Below are positions 8,313 to 16,027 of a stretch of 64,000 bases of DNA, one piece after another. The notes beneath the pieces were generated by a model, which searched no databases, was not told the DNA's origin, and was given only the letters and a program-made list of their open reading frames with translations. The DNA lies in contig NZ_KZ819026.1 of the NCBI RefSeq assembly GCF_003115845.1, forward strand, positions 242,691 through 306,690, written 5' to 3'. The position numbers were made by a program, and so were the translations under genes. Within the stretch, counting starts at the first letter, position 1, and each line of letters opens with the position of its first letter. Source of the DNA: Brenneria roseae subsp. roseae (GTDB lineage: Bacteria > Pseudomonadota > Gammaproteobacteria > Enterobacterales > Enterobacteriaceae).

Positions 8313-10028
8313 ATGCAATATCACATCAGAACGATGGTATCGGGTCTACTGTTCGCCACGGTAACGCTACTGTCTGCCCCGTTAGCGCTGGCGCAAGATG
8401 GACAACCAACACCGCAGCAGGCGATAAAACCGGTGATCGACTGCGCTACGCTGGCGACGGTTGATCTGACTTCGCTTGGCGGCAAAGGCAGCCACGTACT
8501 TAGCGCACAGCAGGAGACGATCAATGGTCAGGCGTTTTGCGTGGTGGATAGCCAACTGGCGCCGACCATTCAGGTGAAAACCCTGCTGCCAATCAACACC
8601 TGGCAGGGGCGTTACATGCAGATTGGCTGTGGCGGATTGTGTGGAAACATTAATCTCAGTATCGGCGCAGCAGCGGGCTGTATGCCGCTCAACAACAGTG
8701 AATTCGTGCTGGCCGCCACCGATATGGGGCATCCTGGTCAGGAGATGGATTTTGGCAAGGATGCGCAAAAACGCGAGGATTTTGCCTGGCGTTCACAGCA
8801 TCTGACGGCTGAACTGGCTAAATTACTAATAAAAACATTGTATGGCCAGCCTGTTCGATGGAGCTATTTCAATGGCTGTTCCGATGGCGGACGTGAGGCG
8901 CTGATTGCGGCGCAACGCTTCCCGCACGATTTTAACGGCATTATCGCCGGTGCGGCGGCGATGAATTTTCAGGTGCAAAACGGGCTATACCATTCATGGC
9001 TGGCCGTTTCCAACACCGGGCCCGATGGTAATGCGGTTCTGACCACCTCACGACTGCCATTGATCCACAAAGCGGTTATCGCGCAGTGTGACGAACTGGA
9101 CGGGCAAAAAGACGGATTGATTAGCGACCCGCAAAGCTGCCACTTTAATCCGCAAGTCTTGCAGTGCAAAACCGCGCCGGACACACCGCAGGCAGATTGC
9201 TTATCCCGCGCAGAAACAACGACATTGACGCGGATCTATGATGGCCCGCGCGAACCTGTCAGTGGTGAAAAACTGATCATTAGCGGACCGCTGCCGGGTT
9301 CTGAACTGGCCTGGGCGGGAGTCTTTATTCCCCGTACGGCGGATGAGCCGATTTTCAGCAAGATCATCGCGCTGCCGACGCTGAAATATATGCATTTTGC
9401 CACTAATCCACCGGAAAGCTTTACGCTAAACGATCTGGCGTTTAACGCCGACACATTCCAGAAACTGCGCGCGCGCCACCCGCTTTATGACGCCACTAAC
9501 CCGGATCTTTCGGCTTTTTCGCAGGCCGGCGGCAAACTGATTATCTGGCATGGTCTGGCGGATCCGCATATCTCTCCGATCAACTCCATTGCTTATCACC
9601 AGGCGGTGGGGCAACAGATGGGCGCATCCCAACGCGATAGTTTTGAGCGTTTGTATCTGCTGCCGGGAATGTACCACTGTTCCGACGGTGAAGGTCCGAG
9701 TCTGGTCGATTTCCTGACGCCGATGATGGCGTGGGTTGAAGAGGGCGTCGCACCGCAGAGCATCATCACCCGACAGGCCGCACCACAGAGTAATAATGAC
9801 TTCGGTCAACCGCAGGCCGGGGATAAAAACGCCAATCAGATCAAACTGGAAACGGTGCCGCCGCAGACTGCATCCCGTCCGGTTTATCCTTACCCCAGTA
9901 TCGCGGTTTATAATGGTCACGGCGACCCACAGCAGGCGACCAGCTATCACCCGGTACGGCTAAAAAATGTCCCCGACGGCTATGAGTGGATGGGAAAAGA
10001 TTTCTATCAACCTTATACACCGCAGTAA
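8313..10028 (+). CDS. Secreted tannase/feruloyl esterase family hydrolase
   Basis: A 571-residue alpha/beta hydrolase of the tannase/feruloyl esterase family (PF07519). A signal peptide ends near ALAQ at residue 28, so it is exported. The catalytic Ser is in GCSDGGRE (C189, S190). The charge-relay Asp is D417 in GLADPHISP and the His is H455 in MYHCSDG. Cys189 and Cys456, next to Ser and His, form the family's diagnostic CS-D-HC disulfide. Such enzymes release ferulic or gallic acid from plant cell-wall esters, and feruloyl esterases are known from Dickeya. The exact substrate cannot be read. A convergent AraC regulator lies 28 bp downstream. Confidence 0.87.
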   Translation: MQYHIRTMVSGLLFATVTLLSAPLALAQDGQPTPQQAIKPVIDCATLATVDLTSLGGKGSHVLSAQQETINGQAFCVVDSQLAPTIQVKTLLPINTWQGRYMQIGCGGLCGNINLSIGAAAGCMPLNNSEFVLAATDMGHPGQEMDFGKDAQKREDFAWRSQHLTAELAKLLIKTLYGQPVRWSYFNGCSDGGREALIAAQRFPHDFNGIIAGAAAMNFQVQNGLYHSWLAVSNTGPDGNAVLTTSRLPLIHKAVIAQCDELDGQKDGLISDPQSCHFNPQVLQCKTAPDTPQADCLSRAETTTLTRIYDGPREPVSGEKLIISGPLPGSELAWAGVFIPRTADEPIFSKIIALPTLKYMHFATNPPESFTLNDLAFNADTFQKLRARHPLYDATNPDLSAFSQAGGKLIIWHGLADPHISPINSIAYHQAVGQQMGASQRDSFERLYLLPGMYHCSDGEGPSLVDFLTPMMAWVEEGVAPQSIITRQAAPQSNNDFGQPQAGDKNANQIKLETVPPQTASRPVYPYPSIAVYNGHGDPQQATSYHPVRLKNVPDGYEWMGKDFYQPYTPQ

Positions 10029-10056
10029 TGTCTGCGGAATTCCTGCATCTCTAATA

Positions 10057-10899
10057 TCAACGGATATCAGCGGGGGAACAGCCGAAGCGTTGTTTAAAGC
10101 GCAATGAGAAACGGGAAGCGGCGCGATAACCACAAGCATCGGCGATTTGAGAAAGGCTCCAGCGCGTAGTTTGCAGCAGCGTCATCGCATGGTGCATGCG
10201 GATATCCTGCAATAATGTGCGAAATTGGGTCTGTTCCTCCGCTAAACGTCGCCTTAATGTCGCTTCGCTCATTCCAAGTTGCTGACCGGCATTCGCCGCT
10301 GTCCAGGCGAACGCCGGCGAGCCGGCCAGCAACGCGGTCAAACGGTCGCCGAGGGGGGCTGAGGCGCGCGGCATAAAGATGATCCCTCGTTCGGCCAATG
10401 CGATCAGCACACCACTTAAACGATGTTGCTGCACTGAGTAACTGGACGACTCAATGCTAAGCCCTCGCAAACAATAATCCAGCGTGTCCCGCAATTCACT
10501 GTCCAACGACAGTATTTTAAAGCCGCTAAGAGGCGGCTGCGTGGTAAAAAATTGCGCATGATCGCGATAAAATGCGGCATTGAGTTCGGATGAAAAGCTC
10601 AGGTATAAAGACTGAAATGAACCACTTACCGGCTCGGGAGTTTTACTTATATTAGCAACGGTATGCTGGGCAACCAGCATAATGTGCTCTGCGTTATCCA
10701 ATTGCATAAATGACCGATCGCGGCGGAGGCTCAATTGTCCTGATTTTACCAACAGCAGCGTCGCTTCAAAAAAACGGAAATCAGCGACCTGATGCGGATA
10801 TCGCAGGTAAGGTTGAGCCATCGAATAGAGCCGGTAGCGATCTACCGGCAACTGAGAGGGCAGCAGAGTGTGGGTAACGTCACGAATGTCATGTTTCAT
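10057..10899 (-). CDS. AraC-family transcriptional regulator
   Basis: About 280 residues from the ATG at 10899, which follows GGGAAAG; an upstream in-frame TTG at 10914 is less likely. The N-terminal two thirds is a sensing domain of the AraC_N/cupin-like kind with no residues I can tie to a ligand. The C-terminal 100 residues hold two helix-turn-helix units: AGQQLGMSEATLRRRLAEEQTQFR, then the second HTH LSQIADACGYRAASRFSLRFKQRFG, with the family signature ending in GCSPADIR. It converges with the esterase gene and is just downstream of the PEBP-like gene. Its target could be either, but nothing in the sequence decides this. Confidence 0.85.
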   Translation of the reverse strand: MKHDIRDVTHTLLPSQLPVDRYRLYSMAQPYLRYPHQVADFRFFEATLLLVKSGQLSLRRDRSFMQLDNAEHIMLVAQHTVANISKTPEPVSGSFQSLYLSFSSELNAAFYRDHAQFFTTQPPLSGFKILSLDSELRDTLDYCLRGLSIESSSYSVQQHRLSGVLIALAERGIIFMPRASAPLGDRLTALLAGSPAFAWTAANAGQQLGMSEATLRRRLAEEQTQFRTLLQDIRMHHAMTLLQTTRWSLSQIADACGYRAASRFSLRFKQRFGCSPADIR

Positions 10900-10928
10900 C
10901 GGCTTTCCCGGCAAACGAAATAAATGTC

Positions 10929-11555
10929 TTAACGCACGTTGGGATTTAGGCTGTAAGTTCCGGTCAGACTCGCTTCCGCCAGAATATGGCCGGCGATCGC
11001 CGATAATACTGCCGGGCCATCGAGTTTATCGTGCAGATCCAAACGTGGAATATCAAGTGCGTAGAGCGTAAAAGTGTAGTGATGCGCAATGGCATCGTTC
11101 CATGGCGGACATGGGCCATCGTAACCGTAATAATCGCCGCTCATTTGCTCATCGCCTTTGAACCAGGCGGTATAGTCATTAAGGCCATGGCGCATTCCGG
11201 CCTCCACGGGCAGTGACGGTTTTCCTCGGGGAGCAATGCCATCGCTGTGGCGGCCTTCAGCAATCTCACGAATCTGCGCCGGAATATCTACCAGCACCCA
11301 GTGGAAAAAATTAACGCGAGGCAATGACGCTGAAACTTCTTTCCCTTCCTGATTGACATCATCAAGAGTGCTTGGCGCATGCGGATCCAGACACAATAAT
11401 ACAAACGACTGAGTATCGGCAGGAACGTCGCGCCAGGCTAAATACGGGTTTTTATTGCTGGATAACGCTAAATGATTTTCCGGATCCTGAACGGCAAAGG
11501 CAAACTCACCGGGAATGGGCGAACCTTGTTCAAAGTTTTGGCTGGTCAATTTCAT
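10929..11555 (-). CDS. YbhB/YbcL-family (PEBP, Raf kinase inhibitor-like) protein
   Basis: A protein of about 208 residues from the ATG at 11555, which has AAGGA eight bases upstream; a second ATG at 11570 overlaps that ribosome-binding site. It has the phosphatidylethanolamine-binding protein fold of bacterial YbhB/YbcL: NPYLAWRDVPADTQSF, then the ligand-site segment LDPHAPS, the FHWVLVDIP strand with the anion-pocket His, and YDGPCPPWNDAIAHHYTFTLYALD. The usual role in bacteria is unknown. There is no signal peptide, so it is likely cytoplasmic. It sits 29 bp upstream of the AraC gene on the same strand and may be cotranscribed with it. Confidence 0.87.
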   Translation of the reverse strand: MKLTSQNFEQGSPIPGEFAFAVQDPENHLALSSNKNPYLAWRDVPADTQSFVLLCLDPHAPSTLDDVNQEGKEVSASLPRVNFFHWVLVDIPAQIREIAEGRHSDGIAPRGKPSLPVEAGMRHGLNDYTAWFKGDEQMSGDYYGYDGPCPPWNDAIAHHYTFTLYALDIPRLDLHDKLDGPAVLSAIAGHILAEASLTGTYSLNPNVR

Positions 11556-11797
11556 TGGGAAATCCTTCATCGGTTAGAAAAGTCATGTAAGGTGAGGGCA
11601 TCTGCCCCCTGCAAGCGTGAGTATAAAGGGTTGCCGGATCAGGAAAATGACTTATCCAATCATATTAATCACATATTCCATCAAAATGATATGAAGAGTG
11701 ATTAATGCGCCTGTCGGTATGACTTTTGTGTCATAACGCGAGAAAAGAGAGGCGTCAAATGTTGTGCTTGCCAGTTTTGCTTCCACTCCAACTTAAC

Positions 11798-11812
11798 TCT
11801 ATAATATAGTGT
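11798..11812. promoter_or_regulatory. Probable hipB promoter/operator palindrome
   Basis: CTATA-A-TATAG is an interrupted palindrome containing a TATAAT-like -10 element, about 40 bases before the hipB start. HipB-type antitoxins repress their own promoters at such palindromes, so this is a plausible autoregulatory site. It is not proven. Confidence 0.4.
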
Positions 11813-11847
11813 ATTATGTGATAAAAACTTAGATAAGATACAATATT

Positions 11848-12162
11848 ATGGATTTAAATCTTAGCACTCCCGCAGAAATTGTCACGCTTCTATGTGATCG
11901 ATTACGCAAAGAACGCCTGGCAAAACAGATGACTCAGGCTGATGTGGCTGCCCGTGCAGGGGTAGGTGTCAATACGGTATCGAATCTTGAAGCAGGCAGA
12001 AATGTGGGCTTCGAAAATCTGGTCAGGGTTGCAGTAGTACTGGGGCATGGCGAGGCATTGAAAGATCTGTTTAAACCTAAGATTGATAGCCTGGCTGATA
12101 TTTTACGTTATGAGAAGAGCGCAGTACGTCAGCGCGTAAAAAGGAAGAATAGCGATGCCTGA
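11848..12162 (+). CDS. hipB: HipB-like antitoxin, XRE-family DNA-binding protein
   Basis: A 104-residue protein with one helix-turn-helix of the XRE type: MTQADVAARAGVGVNTVSNLEAG around residues 30-52. Its stop overlaps the start of the hipA-like kinase by eight bases, the usual coupling of the antitoxin with its toxin. It would bind the operator upstream and neutralise the kinase. It is followed, after hipA, by the dif site. hipBA next to dif is also the arrangement in E. coli. Confidence 0.85.
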   Translation: MDLNLSTPAEIVTLLCDRLRKERLAKQMTQADVAARAGVGVNTVSNLEAGRNVGFENLVRVAVVLGHGEALKDLFKPKIDSLADILRYEKSAVRQRVKRKNSDA

Positions 12163-13423
12163 ACAAATAGACGTCTTTTACGAAGGATGGGGTGAAAGAT
12201 GGCTTTGGGGCAAGCTGGTATCCTCGACGGCGCTTACGGGGCGACCAATGATCGCCTTTGAGTACAGTGAAGAAGCCATACGCAAGGGGCTTGAGCTATC
12301 CAGATTGACATTACCGCTTGATGGGCCACGATTACGCAAGGATTTTCCGGCTCATCAGTTAAACCTTCCCGGCCCAGTCTATGACTCTTTACCCGATGGC
12401 TGGGGGATGTTACTCATGGATCGCTTATTCAAGCGAAGAGGGTTAAACGCTGCCCGTATTGGCCCTCTGGAACGGCTCACCTGGGTGGGCAGTAATGCAA
12501 TGGGGGCGATGACATTCCAGCCTGTACAGGCTGATGCAGCGATCACCTCGCGAGAAGAGATCCCACTGGTTCAACTGGCATCGGAAATTCAGGAGGTGTT
12601 AAGCGGGGAAGGCGGGGAGTTTCTGCAAAAGTTATTGCAGATGGGCGGTTCACCGCAGGGCGCACGGCCTAAGGCGTTGCTATATTGTGACCCTGTCACG
12701 TTTAAATTCACCACATCTCCTTTACCGGGAGCAGAAAGCTGGCTTATCAAATTTCCGGCCCGACAGGAACACGCTGAAGTCTGCGCCATTGAGGCCGTAT
12801 ACTCGGCATGCTTGCGGATATGTGGTATTCAGACACCCGATATAGCCTATTTTGAACTGCCGGAAGGGAAAGCGGCATTCGCTACCCGACGATTTGATCG
12901 GGAACGGGGGATACGTATCCCGATGCAGAGTCTGGCCGCATTCACCGGAGCAAACTATCAGGTCCCGGGTTCACTCGACTACCGGAGTTTTTTACGTGCC
13001 ACGCAAATGTGCACCAATGATGTCAGGGAAAAAGCGTTCGCCTTTGAACGTGTTGTTTTTAATGTGGCGTTCAACAACCGGGATGACCATCCTAAAAACT
13101 TCGCTTACTTAATGTCCGCAGAAGGACAATGGACCCTGGCGCCAGCCTATGATGTGACGTATTGCGACGGACCCGGCGGCTATCACCAGATGGATGTCAT
13201 GGGTGAGGCATTAGATATTGAGAGAAAGCATCTCCAGGCGCTGGGCGAGCAGGAAGCGGAGTTATCACCTGCGAAAGTCGTGGAGATCATAGAAAACATT
13301 TGCGACGTTGCCGCGAAGTTCAGTGAGCTTGCCATTGATAAGTATCCAGGGCAAATCACCGGCGACACGCTGAATTATATACAAAAGCAAATTGATGGAA
13401 ATATCAGTCGGTTGAAGGCATAA
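12155..13423 (+). CDS. hipA: HipA-family serine/threonine kinase toxin
   Basis: A 422-residue kinase toxin with an N-terminal HipA domain and a C-terminal kinase domain. The Gly-rich substrate/ATP loop is GGSPQGARPKAL near residue 165. The catalytic loop NNRDDHPKNF lies at 307-316, with the acid in the DD pair at 310-311 and Asn315. The Mg-binding Asp is D333 in APAYDVTY. All key residues are present, so the kinase is probably active. E. coli HipA phosphorylates glutamyl-tRNA synthetase and causes persistence; the target of this more distant homologue is not known. The gene is translationally coupled to hipB. Confidence 0.88.
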   Translation: MPEQIDVFYEGWGERWLWGKLVSSTALTGRPMIAFEYSEEAIRKGLELSRLTLPLDGPRLRKDFPAHQLNLPGPVYDSLPDGWGMLLMDRLFKRRGLNAARIGPLERLTWVGSNAMGAMTFQPVQADAAITSREEIPLVQLASEIQEVLSGEGGEFLQKLLQMGGSPQGARPKALLYCDPVTFKFTTSPLPGAESWLIKFPARQEHAEVCAIEAVYSACLRICGIQTPDIAYFELPEGKAAFATRRFDRERGIRIPMQSLAAFTGANYQVPGSLDYRSFLRATQMCTNDVREKAFAFERVVFNVAFNNRDDHPKNFAYLMSAEGQWTLAPAYDVTYCDGPGGYHQMDVMGEALDIERKHLQALGEQEAELSPAKVVEIIENICDVAAKFSELAIDKYPGQITGDTLNYIQKQIDGNISRLKA

Positions 13424-13506
13424 CGCAGAACATAACGATCAGCAAGAACTAAAAGAGGAGGGATTAACTTACACCAATCATTTGAGCTTGATGTACGATA
13501 GACTTA

Positions 13507-13534
13507 ATTTAACATAATATACATTATGCGAACC
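13507..13534 (-). other. dif: Chromosomal dif site (XerC/XerD dimer-resolution site)
   Basis: The 28-bp site reads ATTTAACATAA (XerD arm), TATACA (central 6 bp), TTATGCGAACC (XerC arm) on the plus strand. Read on the minus strand it equals E. coli dif as I remember it, except for one base in the outer XerC arm (GGTTCGCATAA here, GGTGCGCATAA in E. coli). XerCD, activated by FtsK, resolves chromosome dimers here at cell division. It lies 83 bp downstream of hipA, matching the E. coli dif-hipA neighbourhood. The site is intergenic, and no second copy was seen in the window, so an integrated Xer-dependent element is not indicated. Confidence 0.92.
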
Positions 13535-13669
13535 CAGATAAAGATGGACGAGAACTGGCGTTTTCCCAGTGGATTTGTGTGTGCTGATTGGTTTGTTGTA
13601 ATCAATTATCACTTCTTCGGCACCATCATCATTAAAGGCAAAAATACAGATGATGCCCATCGGAACCGA

Positions 13670-13948
13670 TTAAGGCCATTTTTGGGCAGTATGAAGTATG
13701 CGAATAATCTCTATCTCCCCCGATTCATTCTCAACACGATAAACCAGAATGAAATGAGGATGGATAACCAGCTCTCTCGTGCCAGTCACTCGGCCATTGC
13801 GAGCCTTCAACGGCTGGTCGGTCAGACTGGCGGCCATGCTGCTGATCCGTTCGTCAAGCTCAATGGCCGCGCGAAGATTGTTTTTTGCAATGTATTCCCG
13901 AATTTTGCGCCGATCCTGACTGGCTAATTGCGTCCATAGAATTTCCAT
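13670..13948 (-). CDS. RelE/ParE-family toxin
   Basis: A 92-residue toxin of the RelE/ParE superfamily. It begins EILWTQLASQDRRKIREYIA (helical hairpin) and ends with the beta-sheet part, including GRVTGTRELVIHPHFILVYRV and IIRILHTAQKWP, the usual Arg-rich strand and C-terminal H-x-x-Q-x-x-P signature. It could cleave mRNA on the ribosome or poison gyrase; the sequence alone does not decide. Its start overlaps the last base of the antitoxin stop (TAATG), so the pair is coupled. It is 136 bp from dif on the side opposite hipBA. Confidence 0.87.
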   Translation of the reverse strand: MEILWTQLASQDRRKIREYIAKNNLRAAIELDERISSMAASLTDQPLKARNGRVTGTRELVIHPHFILVYRVENESGEIEIIRILHTAQKWP

Positions 13949-14217
13949 TACCTATCAGCCAATTTCTTCGTTGCTTGTTCGCGCCACGCAGTTGCTGATG
14001 CTTCTACTGATTCACCAGAGAGAACTTCGCCACGATTCGCCTGGGCTATCCCGGCCTGTACCTGCTCCCGGAACCATGCATCATGCTGGCGCTGAACTGT
14101 CTCGCGCATGAAGTCACGGATGAGCTGTGAGCCATTACGATCCATTGCCTTTGCCGCTTCCAGAAAATCAGCCTTCAGTTCGGCGTCGATTCGTAAATTC
14201 AGGGTTACTTGTGTCAT
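13948..14217 (-). CDS. Ribbon-helix-helix antitoxin (RelB/DinJ/ParD-like)
   Basis: An 89-residue antitoxin. TQVTLNLRIDAELKADFLEAAKAMDRNGSQLIRDFM is a ribbon-helix-helix DNA-binding domain, and the C-terminal half (WFREQVQAGIAQANRGEVLSG) is the toxin-wrapping region common to this group. It is the first gene of the pair, as usual, with the ribosome-binding site GAGGTGATGC before ATG at 14217. An operator-like palindrome lies just upstream. Confidence 0.88.
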   Translation of the reverse strand: MTQVTLNLRIDAELKADFLEAAKAMDRNGSQLIRDFMRETVQRQHDAWFREQVQAGIAQANRGEVLSGESVEASATAWREQATKKLADR

Positions 14218-14237
14218 GCATCACCTCGTCGTTACGC

Positions 14238-14254
14238 TGTATGTACATGGTAGC
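14238..14254. promoter_or_regulatory. Operator-like palindrome upstream of the RHH antitoxin
   Basis: ATGTACAT is a perfect 8-base palindrome at 14242-14249, with GCT and AGC triplets flanking it near-symmetrically. Its position about 25 bases before the antitoxin start fits an autoregulatory operator. The call rests on symmetry and location only. Confidence 0.4.
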
Positions 14255-14386
14255 ACAACGCAGATAAATGGTAGAATCACGAATATGGATGAGGATGCTG
14301 CGACAAAAAAGCCATCCGCAGCGTAAACGCTGATACAGACGGCTTCTGGAAACGGTAAACAGTGTGACTAACTGGATATGGCTAAC

Positions 14387-14782
14387 CTAGCCTCTCAGTT
14401 TCTTATGGTATTCATTCCTCAGCAAGGCAATATCGGAAATCGAGGCCTTGGCTTCTTTCAGTTTACCTTCATCGGCTAATGTCAATGCATCGTCGATTTT
14501 TTGCAGGACTTTATCCAGACCTTCAACATAGGCTTTTCTATCAGGGTCATCAGCGGATTGGTTGGCAAAATCAGGTGGTATCTGTGTCTTAGCACTGGTT
14601 ACGTTTTCACGGAACGTGGTCAGCGCGGCTTTCAGCGTTGCAGCATCATCTGCTTTACTGGCGCTGATATAACTCTGCTGCATGGCTCTCATATCCGCTG
14701 CCGCAGTTGCATTTGCTAAAACCGGCATCATTAAACTACCGGCCAATAGCACTGAAAAGCAGGCCTTGGTTATTCTATTCAT
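14387..14782 (-). CDS. cybC: Periplasmic cytochrome b562 (CybC)
   Basis: A 131-residue precursor with a signal peptide ending near NATA; the mature part is a four-helix bundle of the cytochrome b562 family. The axial heme ligands can be placed by alignment with E. coli cytochrome b562: Met in ADMRAM (Met7) and His in RNEYHKK (His102). There is no CXXCH, so heme would be bound non-covalently. Shared segments include KIDDALTLADEGKLKEAKA. Its physiological partner is unknown. It is a single gene. Confidence 0.87.
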   Translation of the reverse strand: MNRITKACFSVLLAGSLMMPVLANATAAADMRAMQQSYISASKADDAATLKAALTTFRENVTSAKTQIPPDFANQSADDPDRKAYVEGLDKVLQKIDDALTLADEGKLKEAKASISDIALLRNEYHKKLRG

Positions 14783-15140
14783 CGGTGAACTCCCAGTTTA
14801 TTTTTCAAAGCACGACATGCACTTAGAACATTTGATTCATTCTTCCGATCGCCATGTGACGATCGGCCCAACGTTTCTATTGTTAGAGATAGCCCTGAAT
14901 ACTCGCTTCCATTTAACCACTATCGCGTTGCGATGACGCCAGTATGATTCTATTGTGCTTTTATAGCCGATGTTAAATATTTTTTAACTATTTTAGCGCC
15001 TAAATTTTCATTAATAGCGCAAATATTGCAGCATATTGTTAACATTTATATTGCCACTGCGCTTCTACAAACACGTATTTCATGACCCAACTGCCCTTTT
15101 CCACTACAATGAAATACCTTCCCCTGTCAGGAAAACCGCG
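14783..15140. other. AT-rich intergenic region, cybC / yjbD
   Basis: These 358 bases lie between divergently transcribed genes. The part from 14950 to 15055 is strongly AT-rich. A hairpin CCGATCG / CGATCGG at 14845-14866 has no T run. No small-RNA promoter-terminator pair was convincing. Confidence 0.4.
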
Positions 15141-15407
15141 ATGCCCCGATTAACTCAGAAAGATATGACCGAAAGTGAGCAACGACAGTTAAAAACGTTA
15201 CTCGATCAGGAAAGAAAAAGGCTCGGTCGCCCGCTGACTAATTCCGAAAATAACCATATCAAAGACGACTACATTGATACCTTAACGAAGGAGCGCGAGG
15301 CGGCGGCCAAGAAGGCCCGGGCAGAAAAGAAAAAGAACAAGTTTAAACCGGATGTTACAGCAACGTATGAATGGTCTGCCAATACCAATCTTCGCGGTCG
15401 ACGTTAA
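15141..15407 (+). CDS. yjbD: DUF3811 protein YjbD
   Basis: An 88-residue, highly charged cytoplasmic protein. It matches E. coli YjbD (DUF3811) closely: LTQKDMTESEQRQLKTLLD at the start, LTNSENNHIKDDYID in the middle, a Lys/Ala-rich helix, and the C-terminal TYEWSANTNLRGRR. The start ATG at 15141 is chosen by that match; the open frame goes further upstream without likely coding. The function is unknown. A hairpin terminator follows. Confidence 0.85.
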   Translation: MPRLTQKDMTESEQRQLKTLLDQERKRLGRPLTNSENNHIKDDYIDTLTKEREAAAKKARAEKKKNKFKPDVTATYEWSANTNLRGRR

Positions 15408-15456
15408 ACACAATAATTAAGCCTTTGCGTATGGGCTGGCCGCACAGAAAAATAAG

Positions 15457-15479
15457 ATGGCAGGCCGCGATCCTGCCAT
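15457..15479. terminator. Bidirectional hairpin between yjbD and yciI-like gene
   Basis: A perfect 8-bp stem ATGGCAGG / CCTGCCAT with a 7-base loop sits between two converging genes. T and A stretches flank it only weakly. Confidence 0.5.
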
Positions 15480-15490
15480 TTGGCAAAGCG

Positions 15491-15775
15491 TTAAATGCTT
15501 TTTAATACATCAAGGGCATCCGTGGTCATGGATGGCGCAAATTCTATGATTTCGTAATCAGCAACCGCATTGAACGGGTCCTCAGCCAGAACTGATTCAA
15601 GCGATTGGCGATCCATGGTTTTTGCGAAAATCACCCCGCCCGTTCGCGGTATTTTTCTACCGGACGCGACGAATATACCTTGTGCATAATGCCTTTTCAG
15701 CCACTCGATATGGCCTTCCAGATAGGCTTCAACCTCTTCAATCGGTTTATTGTATGTCAGGCTAACGATAAACAT
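15491..15775 (-). CDS. YciI-like protein
   Basis: A 94-residue ferredoxin-fold protein of the YCII family (PF03795). It starts MFIVSLTYNKPIEEVEAYLEG and carries HIEWLKRHY with the conserved His, SGRKIPRTGGVIFAK and the EDPF motif with the conserved Asp; this His-Asp pair marks a putative active site. The reaction is unknown in most members. It stands alone between yjbD and the srf operon. E. coli YciI is similar in length but lies elsewhere, so I do not give the symbol. Confidence 0.82.
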   Translation of the reverse strand: MFIVSLTYNKPIEEVEAYLEGHIEWLKRHYAQGIFVASGRKIPRTGGVIFAKTMDRQSLESVLAEDPFNAVADYEIIEFAPSMTTDALDVLKSI

Positions 15776-16027
15776 TATTCATCCTTTTTTGGCGACAACT
15801 GATTTATTCACATGGGATTATTTAAGGCTATCTTCATCCATCAAGCTAAGCAACCGCGGTTTTTTCTCCTGTCTCCCCGGTTTGCGCGCCGTCTATGGCT
15901 TAAATATTTGTTAATTTTGTCACTTCTTTAAGCGTTTGATTCGCCATCATTAGCACTACAGTATACCCTGTCGCAGATTACACTCTATTTTCTGCCTTAG
16001 GCATCTATTACAAAAGGTCTCTTTTGC

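Noticed and set aside
13592..13608. A second ter-like string TTTGTTGTAATCAA near dif.
   Set aside because: The essential C after GTTGTAA is T here, so Tus would not be expected to lock on it.
13478..13660. A 60-codon minus-strand frame overlapping dif.
   Set aside because: It has no ribosome-binding site or recognisable family and would read through the dif site; it looks like chance.
13423..13670. An Xer-dependent integrated element at dif.
   Set aside because: Only one dif copy was seen and no phage or integrase gene is near; both flanks are ordinary genes and toxin-antitoxin pairs.
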